From contig NZ_JAUCEU010000007.1 in NCBI RefSeq assembly GCF_030348765.1, positions 5,243,501-5,307,500 on the forward strand: a DNA stretch of 64,000 nucleotides. Reading direction: 5' to 3'. A program made the translations under genes and the position numbers. Positions within the stretch are counted from its first letter, which is position 1. Every line of letters begins with the position of its first letter. Below, one piece after another: positions 57,293-64,000 of the stretch. The notes beneath the pieces are model-generated. The model was not told where the DNA came from. It ran no database searches and worked only from the letters and a program-made list of their open reading frames with translations. The DNA is from Neobacillus sp. CF12 (GTDB taxonomy: Bacteria; Bacillota; Bacilli; Bacillales; Cytobacillaceae).

Positions 57293-57673
57293 TTAACTGC
57301 CTAGTTCTTCGCACTTAATCACTTGAGGATAAGAAACGCCTCGGGAAATGGAGTAAACCATCGCTTGCTTAGAAGACAATTCTTTTATTAGAAATTCTAC
57401 TTGAGGAGTAAGTTCTAATGTTCCGCAAGTATAAAAATCGAGAGACACATACCTCTCTTCGGGCCATGTATGAATGGATAAATGCGAAGTGGATAAAACC
57501 AGTACCCCAGTTACACCTTGTGGTTCAAATTGGTGAAAGTAAGAGTATAAAATCTCCATATTTGCATCAAGAGCTGCCTTTTTACACATTTTCTCTAAAA
57601 AATTGATGTCATTTAGATTGGTAGAATCGCACTCAAATGCGTCAATGATAATATGCTTTCCTTCTTTGGTCAA
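57293..57673 (-). CDS. speD: S-adenosylmethionine decarboxylase proenzyme
   Basis: Makes decarboxylated SAM, the aminopropyl donor for spermidine. 126 residues, the usual class 1B length. Self-cleavage gives a pyruvoyl group from Ser63 (TSHLSIHTWPE); His68 and Cys83 (FYTCG) are the expected helpers. It starts at TTG, with GGAGGGG about 12 bases upstream, a rather long spacing; no other start is in frame. It lies downstream of the spermidine-synthase-like gene behind a terminator, and just before the TNF-like gene. This may be a second copy besides a housekeeping speD elsewhere. Confidence 0.92.
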   Translation of the reverse strand: MTKEGKHIIIDAFECDSTNLNDINFLEKMCKKAALDANMEILYSYFHQFEPQGVTGVLVLSTSHLSIHTWPEERYVSLDFYTCGTLELTPQVEFLIKELSSKQAMVYSISRGVSYPQVIKCEELGS

Positions 57674-57708
57674 AGTATCATCATTCCCCTCCGTTTTTCT
57701 TTGTAAAA

Positions 57709-57717
57709 TATGGTATG
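57709..57717 (-). promoter_or_regulatory. Possible sporulation-sigma -10 element upstream of speD
   Basis: On the minus strand CATACCATA fits CATAnnnTA (sigma-K) and differs from the sigma-E -10 by one base. No clear -35 partner is seen. Confidence 0.3.
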
Positions 57718-57780
57718 GGATTTATTAAAAATAAATTGTACGGTTGTCCCAGTTTTCTAGAAATTAATTTAATCCTATTA

Positions 57781-57815
57781 AAAAAGGAGCCCTACTCTTA
57801 AGTGGAAGTAGAGCA
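57781..57815 (-). terminator. Terminator after the double spermidine-synthase-like gene
   Basis: On the minus strand GCTCTACT pairs with AGTAGGGC (one G-T) and is followed by TCCTTTTTT. The plus strand also ends in T7, so it can work both ways. Confidence 0.75.
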
Positions 57816-57827
57816 TTTTTTTCAAAG

Positions 57828-59600
57828 TTACCTTCGTAGTTCTTGTTTATAAATTTCATGTAATTTAAGGTTAGACAAAGTATTCATATGTGAATTTTCC
57901 CGAACAGACCGGTACTTAGATGGAAAAACAAATAACGTGGAAAGGTCTTCAGGGAGCGTTTGGCAGGGTACGAATACTTTTCGTTTCATCATTTGCAGTG
58001 GTTTCTTTGAAGCAAGGTGAAATCCCCAATCCCCAAAAGAAGGAACTTCGGTATGGTAACTCCTGATATTCATTCCAGTCCCCTTAAGTGATAAACCGAT
58101 GCTCCAGTATACAAAGGGGGCATACTCTGGCGAATGAGATTGACAGACTAGAATGCCATCATCACTTAGTAGATTGGATAATTTGCTGAAGAATTCTACC
58201 GTATACAATCGGCTCAATATTTCATCACCTGGATCTGGCAAGTCCACAATGATGACATCATATGGTTCCTTTTGTTCTTTTTGAAATACCTGGATATCTT
58301 TTTGATGAACTGATACCCGCTTATCATGGAGTGCTCGTTTGTTCAAGGAGGCAACCTTGTGTATATTTCTTGCCATATGAATCATCAATGGGTCGAGGTC
58401 CACTAAGTCGATATGCTTCACATCAGGGTATTTAAGAACTTCACGAATGGCAAACCCATCCCCGCCACCGGCAATCAGGACTCGGTCTCTCTTTTTAACC
58501 ATGGAAAGGGCAGGATGAACTAGAGCCTCATGGTAGATTTGTTCATCTAACGAGCTAAATTGAAGCTGTTTATCAAGATAGAGCCGCACATCGCTTGTCT
58601 CCAAAACTTTTACACTATCCCCTCGGTTTCCACCTTCATAAAGCAAACGGTGAGAATTTGAGAGCAGATGACGAAGTTCTTTCGTGTCTTCCGGGTCTTG
58701 CTCTTTATTCGGAAGAAATTTACTAAGGCATAAGGAATTTAGTGAATTGATAATTGCTTGTTTCTTAACAGACATCACCCGCTGTGAAAAAGAAAACCAA
58801 GTTTTTAGGTTTTCAGGAAGTGAACGATTCTGGGCGATAGGCTGTTTTTCTCCATTCAAAGTTAAGGGTTTCTTACAAGCGAGATGAAATCCACAATCTC
58901 CAAACCAAGGGACATTAACATGATAGCTGAGGGTTTGCAGGGATGCACTTTTTATGGTTTTATCAATACTCCAGAAAACCAATGGTGAATCTTCAGGTGA
59001 AGCGGAATTGGTAACCAATATTCCGTCATTGGTTAGAAGGTTGGACATTTTTTTGAAAAATTCTTTTGTAAACATCGTGCAAAATTCCCTGGTTTCCGGC
59101 TCAAGGAAATTGGCGATGATGACATCAAAATGTTGCTTTTCTGCCTTAAGGAAATCATGCATGCCGCTCTGGATGATTTGAACACGTTTATCGTAAAAAG
59201 CACCTTCGTTAATCTCAGAAATATCATGTGTTTTCTGGGCAGCTGTAAAGGTTGCAGGGGATAGAGATACAAGACTAACGTGGCTGACATTTGGATATTT
59301 GAGGGCTTCACGCAATGCCAATCCGCATTCATCACCGATAATTAATATCCGTTCGTGTTTGTCCGATAAAACAAAAGCCGGATGCACAAGTGCTTCGTGA
59401 TAGATTCGTTCATCCAAGCTATTCCAAATTAATTGATCCTTCCAGTATAAACGAATATTTTTTGTTTCTAACAAGAGTACGTCCTGGAATGGGCTTTTCC
59501 CCTCAAAAATTACTTGGTGAGGACCCATTAATAATTGTTGTAACTCAATTAAATCGTACACATCACCGCGAAAGGTGTCATGGTTTTGACTGGTAGACAA
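57828..59600 (-). CDS. Tandem spermidine-synthase-like protein, N-terminal copy degenerate
   Basis: 590 residues made of two homologous halves (about 1-300 and 301-590). The C-terminal half keeps the aminopropyltransferase motifs: LIAGGGDGFAIREVLKYP, HIDLVDLDP (Asp for the dcSAM ribose) and VIIVDLPDPG (the catalytic Asp region). The N-terminal half has LIIGDECGLALREALKYP, HVSLVSLSP and VIIANFLEP in the same places, so the key glycines and aspartates are lost. Both halves keep ERIYHEALVHPA-type and WFGD.GFHLA-type segments. TTG start with GAGGTG 8 bases upstream. Probably makes spermidine from speD product; the dead half may serve in assembly or regulation (inference). Confidence 0.85.
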   Translation of the reverse strand: MSTSQNHDTFRGDVYDLIELQQLLMGPHQVIFEGKSPFQDVLLLETKNIRLYWKDQLIWNSLDERIYHEALVHPAFVLSDKHERILIIGDECGLALREALKYPNVSHVSLVSLSPATFTAAQKTHDISEINEGAFYDKRVQIIQSGMHDFLKAEKQHFDVIIANFLEPETREFCTMFTKEFFKKMSNLLTNDGILVTNSASPEDSPLVFWSIDKTIKSASLQTLSYHVNVPWFGDCGFHLACKKPLTLNGEKQPIAQNRSLPENLKTWFSFSQRVMSVKKQAIINSLNSLCLSKFLPNKEQDPEDTKELRHLLSNSHRLLYEGGNRGDSVKVLETSDVRLYLDKQLQFSSLDEQIYHEALVHPALSMVKKRDRVLIAGGGDGFAIREVLKYPDVKHIDLVDLDPLMIHMARNIHKVASLNKRALHDKRVSVHQKDIQVFQKEQKEPYDVIIVDLPDPGDEILSRLYTVEFFSKLSNLLSDDGILVCQSHSPEYAPFVYWSIGLSLKGTGMNIRSYHTEVPSFGDWGFHLASKKPLQMMKRKVFVPCQTLPEDLSTLFVFPSKYRSVRENSHMNTLSNLKLHEIYKQELRR

Positions 59601-59633
59601 AATTCTTCACCTCTATATTATTTAACTTACAGC

Positions 59634-59660
59634 CATTATATGAAGGAGCAGAAATAAGGT
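59634..59660 (-). promoter_or_regulatory. Candidate sporulation promoter (sigma-K/E-like) of the double speE gene
   Basis: On the minus strand AC, 16 bases, then CATATAATG: one mismatch to sigma-K CATAnnnTA and one to the sigma-E -10. The gene start is about 34 bases downstream. Confidence 0.4.
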
Positions 59661-59779
59661 GTGGCTTATCCTAATATTCTTGTCTGATTTGTGCGTCTTA
59701 TTTTTTTAGGTAGGCATACTCCCAGAGACAACCTCATAGACTTGTACAAACAAAAAGGTATCTAAAGGTTGGTGGGTAT

Positions 59780-60568
59780 ATGCGGTCTACACCAGAGGAA
59801 ATACGGAGACGAATCGCGAAGCGAAAAAGAGAAAATGGTGGTCCATCAGGAAATGGTCCCGAGCGAGATATTACCTGGCCGGGGGAGGATGAAAAATATG
59901 GCTTTAACAATTATTCCTCTTTTGACCCAGGTAAGGACGATGTCGTCCATCCCCTGTTTAAAAAAGAAGTTTTTATCTTCAAGATCTTGGCCTCAGCTGT
60001 TTTATTTCTTGTAATTGCCATCATGTTCCGTGAAAATTCTGCAACATTTGCACCAGCAAAGGATTTTGTAATAAAAACAATGGAGCAGGATTTTAAATTT
60101 GCCACGGTATCTAAATGGTATGAAGATCAATTCGGTAAACCATTAGCTCTCTTGCCATTTTCTGAGGAAGGAAAAGAAGGAGAAAAGGCTGTAGTAGAGA
60201 AAGACCATGATATACCTGTTTTTTCAGGAAAAGTCCTCGAAAACTTCGAAAAAAATGGACAGGGTATCATGATTGAAACAACAAAGGGTGCATCCGTTGA
60301 AGCGATGAAAGAGGGAAATGTCATGTTTGCGGGTGTAAAGGAAGATACGGGTAAAACCGTCATTATCCAACACGCAGACCAAACTCAGTCCACTTACGGT
60401 AATCTCGACGAAATTAAGGTTAGTTTATATGAATTTATCGAAACAGAAACCATCGTGGGTACAGCCTCAGAATCAGCTGGAGAGGACAAAACGAAGGGCA
60501 CCTATTATTTTGCTATTAAAAAGGGCGATGATTTCATCGACCCAATACAGGTGATTCGCTTTGAATAG
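59780..60568 (+). CDS. spoIVFA: Stage IV sporulation protein FA
   Basis: Scaffold and inhibitor of the SpoIVFB protease in the outer forespore membrane. 262 residues: a basic N-terminus (EEIRRRIAKRKREN), a membrane helix (about 71-87), and an outside M23-peptidase-like domain without the metal ligands (about 155-260, MIETTKGASVEAMKEGNVMFAG...GKTVIIQHADQTQSTYGNL). Overlaps spoIVFB by 8 bases. Divergent from the spermidine-synthase-like gene. Confidence 0.94.
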   Translation: MRSTPEEIRRRIAKRKRENGGPSGNGPERDITWPGEDEKYGFNNYSSFDPGKDDVVHPLFKKEVFIFKILASAVLFLVIAIMFRENSATFAPAKDFVIKTMEQDFKFATVSKWYEDQFGKPLALLPFSEEGKEGEKAVVEKDHDIPVFSGKVLENFEKNGQGIMIETTKGASVEAMKEGNVMFAGVKEDTGKTVIIQHADQTQSTYGNLDEIKVSLYEFIETETIVGTASESAGEDKTKGTYYFAIKKGDDFIDPIQVIRFE

Positions 60569-61427
60569 GGTCATATCTTTATTACAACATGTCTATATCC
60601 ATCCGTTGTTGTGGATTGTCATCGCGATATCAATTGCTACAGCACATTTCCTCGAGCTATGCCTGTTAATCGGCATTATTTTTGTACATGAGATGGGGCA
60701 TGCTGCTGCAGCTTCTTTTTTTTCTTGGAGAATAAAAAAAATCACCCTCCTCCCCTTTGGAGGGGTGGCTGAAATGGAGGAACATGGAAACCGACCATTA
60801 AAGGAAGAAGCAATAGTTGTTCTTGCAGGACCTATTCAGCACATCTGGATGGTAGCAGTAGCTTACGCACTTTTTTCCTTTGATTTGATGTCTGAGGATT
60901 TGTTCCTATTATTTTTTAACTACAACATTATGATTTTTATTTTCAATATGTTTCCGGTCTGGCCGCTTGATGGTGGAAAGTTAATATTTATGCTTCTATC
61001 GTTAAAAAAATCCTTTCCGATAGCTCATCGTCTAACTCTAATGATTTCTTTTTTCAGCATTGGAATCTTCTCACTGGTTACACTTATAGCCGCCCCGCAA
61101 CAAATAAATGTCTGGATTATTGTAGGCTTTTTATTATTTTCGCTTTACCACGAATGGAAACAGCGTCGCTATATTTTTATGAGATTCCTACTTGAGCGCT
61201 ACTATGGGAAAAAAAGCGACCTTCAAGCTCTGAAACCAATTCAAGCAAATGAACAAGACTTGCTCATCGATGTATTAGAAAAATTCCAACGGGGCTGCAA
61301 ACACCCAATCATTGTTGAAAGTGATGGAAAAGAAAAAGGAATGTTAGACGAGAATGAACTTCTGCATGCTTATTTTTCCGAAAAACGCTTAACAGATAAA
61401 ATCAGCGACCTTCTCTTTTCTTACTAA
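60561..61427 (+). CDS. spoIVFB: Site-2 protease SpoIVFB (pro-sigma-K processing)
   Basis: Intramembrane zinc protease that cuts pro-sigma-K in the mother cell. TTG start overlapping spoIVFA. 288 residues: His43-Glu44-His47 in VHEMGHAAA, the third ligand Asp in FPVWPLDGGK, about six membrane helices, and a C-terminal CBS-like domain (about 225-288) that senses ATP. Pro-sigma-K is not in the window, but its target gerE is at the other end. Confidence 0.95.
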   Translation: MNRVISLLQHVYIHPLLWIVIAISIATAHFLELCLLIGIIFVHEMGHAAAASFFSWRIKKITLLPFGGVAEMEEHGNRPLKEEAIVVLAGPIQHIWMVAVAYALFSFDLMSEDLFLLFFNYNIMIFIFNMFPVWPLDGGKLIFMLLSLKKSFPIAHRLTLMISFFSIGIFSLVTLIAAPQQINVWIIVGFLLFSLYHEWKQRRYIFMRFLLERYYGKKSDLQALKPIQANEQDLLIDVLEKFQRGCKHPIIVESDGKEKGMLDENELLHAYFSEKRLTDKISDLLFSY

Positions 61428-61471
61428 AAGGTTATAATATATACAATTAGTAAAAAAGCGAGGATATTATT

Positions 61472-62932
61472 TTGGATAAGTTAATTGTAAATACAGCATC
61501 TATAGAAAAAAGATTTGCTCTTGTAAGAAATAACATAGTTGAAGAGATTATTTTTGACCGACCAGAGCAGCGATCTTTGGTCGGTAATATTTATTTTGGG
61601 ACGGTCACCAAGGTTTTACCTGGAATGAATGCAGCATTTATCGATATTGGCGAGGAGAAAAACGCCTACCTCCATCGTGATGTGCTCGCAGCTTATGTTT
61701 TATCACCGGAAAGGAGTATCGATAAAGAGAAAAAGAGTGTTTCAACCTTTGTCCATCAAGGTGAAAAGTTAATAGTGCAGGTAGATAAAGATGCTACAGG
61801 TCCCAAGGGTCCAAGAGTCACGGGGATTATTGAGATAACTGGGGACAACCTTATTTATATGCCTAAAGGTCGTTACGTTGCAGTCTCAAAGAAAATTGTA
61901 GATGAAAAGGAACATCTCCGTAGTGTTGGAATGGAACTTAAAAGTGAAGATGAAGGACTAATTTTTCGAACATCCAGTACTTCTGCAACCCAAGAGGAAA
62001 TGGAGAATGAACTAAACAGCTTACGGAGCCAATATGCAAAACTCTTGGAGAAAGCGGGAACTCTAAAAAAACCAGGAATCATTTACCAAAAAGATACTTT
62101 TACTCAAATGGTTCTTGATTCCATAACACAAATGTCATCCGGTGAAGTAATAATAGATGATCTTTCTTTAAAAAATTTTATCACTAACAAAAATCCTAAT
62201 ATAAAAATTACCTATTATAATGGTAAAGAAAATATATTCTCACACCATCGAATCGAGCATGAAATTGACAAGGCACTCAAACGAATCGTCTGGCTCGACA
62301 ACGGAGCATATTTAATCTTTGACGAAACCGAGGCCTTAACGATTATCGATGTCAATACCGGAAAGTTCTCTGGGAAAAACGATTATCAGGATACCGTGGT
62401 AAAAACCAACACTCTGGCTGCTATCGAAATTGCCCGTCAGCTGAAGCTTCGTGATGTTGGTGGGATTGTTCTGATAGACTTTATAAATATGCAAAACGAT
62501 AAAGATAAGCGTTACATACAAGAAACGATAGAGAAGGAATTTCAGAAGGACAAAACAAGAACAAAAATCATCGGTTTTACCTCACTCGGTATCCTGCAGC
62601 TAACAAGGAAGAAAACCAAAGTCTCGCTTTCAGAAGCGCTTCAAGTAAAATGTGCTGTTTGTGATGGGACAGGCCGTATCTTAAGTGCAGAAACGATTGC
62701 ATTTCGATTGGAACGGGAATTGTTAGAACATCGAAATTCTGACGCAGAAGCAGTATTAATTGAAACTACCATAGAAGTCAAAGAGGCTATCGAGCCACAT
62801 CTAGAAATGGTTGAAGAATGGCTGCATTTTAAAGTATATTTTTCTATTCAATCTTCTGCAACACAATATTATGTTGTAAAACAATTTGGGAATCATGACG
62901 AGATCGCGCAAAAAGCAGGAGAACCCTATTGA
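61472..62932 (+). CDS. rng: Ribonuclease E/G family endoribonuclease
   Basis: A 5'-end-sensing single-strand endoribonuclease acting in rRNA and mRNA processing. TTG start with GCGAGGAT upstream. 486 residues: S1 domain near the N-terminus (GNIYFGTVTKVLPGMNAAFIDIG), then the DNase-I-like catalytic part with the metal aspartates in TIIDVNTGKFSGKN and VLIDFINMQ, and the zinc-link region CAVCDGTGR. It lacks the long C-terminal scaffold of RNase E. B. subtilis has no such gene (it uses RNase Y/J), so its presence here marks a lineage difference. Confidence 0.93.
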   Translation: MDKLIVNTASIEKRFALVRNNIVEEIIFDRPEQRSLVGNIYFGTVTKVLPGMNAAFIDIGEEKNAYLHRDVLAAYVLSPERSIDKEKKSVSTFVHQGEKLIVQVDKDATGPKGPRVTGIIEITGDNLIYMPKGRYVAVSKKIVDEKEHLRSVGMELKSEDEGLIFRTSSTSATQEEMENELNSLRSQYAKLLEKAGTLKKPGIIYQKDTFTQMVLDSITQMSSGEVIIDDLSLKNFITNKNPNIKITYYNGKENIFSHHRIEHEIDKALKRIVWLDNGAYLIFDETEALTIIDVNTGKFSGKNDYQDTVVKTNTLAAIEIARQLKLRDVGGIVLIDFINMQNDKDKRYIQETIEKEFQKDKTRTKIIGFTSLGILQLTRKKTKVSLSEALQVKCAVCDGTGRILSAETIAFRLERELLEHRNSDAEAVLIETTIEVKEAIEPHLEMVEEWLHFKVYFSIQSSATQYYVVKQFGNHDEIAQKAGEPY

Positions 62933-62958
62933 CACTTTAGCCCATATCATGATAAAAT
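62929..62958 (+). promoter_or_regulatory. Sigma-A promoter of rplU-prp-rpmA
   Basis: Perfect TTGACA (62929-62934) over the rng stop codon, 18 bases, TAAAAT (62953-62958) with a TGA extension. Confidence 0.8.
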
Positions 62959-62965
62959 TTTCAAT

Positions 62966-63070
62966 GTTATGTTTGTAGCACCCGTGCTACAACCGCACAT
63001 CACAGGTATTAAGTCTAATGCGCGAAGCTTAGCGCCTGTATATGGCGAGTCTGAGTTTATAAGGAGGTGC
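62966..63070 (+). promoter_or_regulatory. Ribosomal protein L21 leader
   Basis: A structured leader: GTAGCAC/GTGCTAC hairpin (62975-62990), then CGCACATCACAGG..., AGTCTAATGCGCGAAGCTTAGCGCCTG and GGCGAGTCTGAG elements before the rplU SD (AAGGAGGTGC). The position and sequence fit the conserved Bacillales L21 leader, thought to be an autoregulatory binding site. Confidence 0.8.
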
Positions 63071-63074
63071 AAGT

Positions 63075-63383
63075 ATGTACGCAATTATCGAAACAGGTGG
63101 TAAGCAAATCAAAGTAGAAGCTGGTCAAGCTATCTACATCGAAAAGCTTAACGCAGAAGCAGGCGAAACAGTTACATTTGATAAGGTTTTATTCGTTGGC
63201 GGAGAAAACGTGAAAGTAGGAAGCCCATTAGTGGCTGGTGCTACAGTTACGGCTAAAGTTGAAAAACAAGGCCGCGCTAAGAAAATCATCGTTTTCAAAT
63301 ACAAAGCGAAGAAAAACAACCGTAAAAAGCAAGGTCATCGTCAGCCATACACTAAAGTTGTGATTGAAGCAATCAACGCGTAA
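63075..63383 (+). CDS. rplU: Ribosomal protein L21
   Basis: 102 residues, starting [15 protein letters not shown] and ending [13 protein letters not shown], complete and typical. 50S subunit protein that contacts 23S rRNA. First gene of the rplU-prp-rpmA operon, preceded by its leader. Confidence 0.98.
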   Translation: MYAIIETGGKQIKVEAGQAIYIEKLNAEAGETVTFDKVLFVGGENVKVGSPLVAGATVTAKVEKQGRAKKIIVFKYKAKKNNRKKQGHRQPYTKVVIEAINA

Positions 63384-63397
63384 GGTGTTGGGAATAG

Positions 63398-63727
63398 ATG
63401 ATATCTATTACAATTAATCGTTCAGAATCCGAATTCGTTCAATCATTTATAATTAGTGGTCATGCATTCTTCGCTGATCGGGGAAAGGATATTGTCTGTG
63501 CAGGCGCATCCGCAGTTTCCATCGGCGCAATCAATGCCGTGCACGCCCTAACCGGCGTTACACCTGAGATTGAACAAGGAGATGGGTTTCTCCGCTGTGT
63601 TGTTCCAGATAAACTTTCGGAAGACATAAATGAGAAAGTTCAACTTCTTCTAGAAGGTATGATCGTTTCATTAAAGACGATTGAAGAAGAGTACGGAGAA
63701 CACATAAAAATTACCTTCAAAAAGTAG
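63398..63727 (+). CDS. prp: L27-processing cysteine protease Prp (YsxB)
   Basis: Removes the N-terminal extension of L27 in Firmicutes. 109 residues with catalytic His22 (SGHAFFADRG) and Cys34 (DIVCAGAS) in the standard places. It lies between rplU and rpmA, 14 bases after rplU and 12 before rpmA. Its substrate is encoded next and carries the cut site. Confidence 0.95.
   Translation: MISITINRSESEFVQSFIISGHAFFADRGKDIVCAGASAVSIGAINAVHALTGVTPEIEQGDGFLRCVVPDKLSEDINEKVQLLLEGMIVSLKTIEEEYGEHIKITFKK

Positions 63728-64000
<273 letters not shown>

Overview
The window is a stretch of chromosome from an endospore-forming member of the Bacillaceae. It carries sporulation and germination genes (gerE, gerM, lonB, spoVID, ysxE, spoIIB, spoIVFA, spoIVFB), frequent TTG and GTG starts with strong Shine-Dalgarno sequences, a valS T-box and an L21 leader. 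The gene order from sdhA to rpmA follows the order I recall for Bacillus subtilis. The genus cannot be fixed from the sequence alone. The intergenic repeat families and the extra pilus locus would fit the Neobacillus/Mesobacillus side of the family (inference).

Layout. 1-8.4 kb: end of sdhA, sdhB, a class D sortase, gerE, a MarR regulator, murI, gerM, rph, rdgB and a YfcE-type phosphodiesterase. 8.4-9.5 kb: a tRNA-Arg(TCT) gene between two tandem arrays, each with a period near 52 bp. 9.5-18.6 kb: a TPR protein, tig, clpX, lonB, lonA and ysxC (protein folding, proteolysis, ribosome assembly). 18.6-26.3 kb: a hairpin array, a small membrane protein, a structured interspersed repeat and the hemAXCDBL operon for heme precursors. 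A MITE-like repeat sits between hemD and hemB. 26.4-34.9 kb: spoVID-ysxE, a Wzy/O-antigen-ligase-like membrane protein, T-box-valS and folC.

34.9-49.7 kb is the accessory region of most interest. At the place where B. subtilis has only comC (prepilin peptidase) between folC and spoIIB, this genome has a whole type IV pilus locus. It consists of a membrane GAF-GGDEF diguanylate cyclase, three minor pilins on the minus strand, two unfamiliar envelope proteins, and then pilB, pilT, pilC, pilA, pilD, pilM, pilN, pilO and a second pilin. PilB has an N-terminal MshEN-like c-di-GMP-binding repeat. The retraction ATPase PilT and the PilMNO platform distinguish this from the competence (comG) pseudopilus. 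The pieces suggest a retractable pilus under c-di-GMP control, possibly glycosylated by the nearby O-antigen-ligase-like protein.

49.7-64 kb: spoIIB, maf, radC, mreB, (MITE-like repeat), mreC, mreD, minC, minD, spoIVFA, spoIVFB, an RNase E/G family gene, rplU, prp (ysxB) and the start of rpmA. Between minD and spoIVFA lies a minus-strand insertion. It encodes a double-length spermidine-synthase-like protein whose N-terminal half has lost its active-site residues, an S-adenosylmethionine decarboxylase (speD), and a BclA-C-terminal/TNF-like protein apparently co-transcribed with speD.
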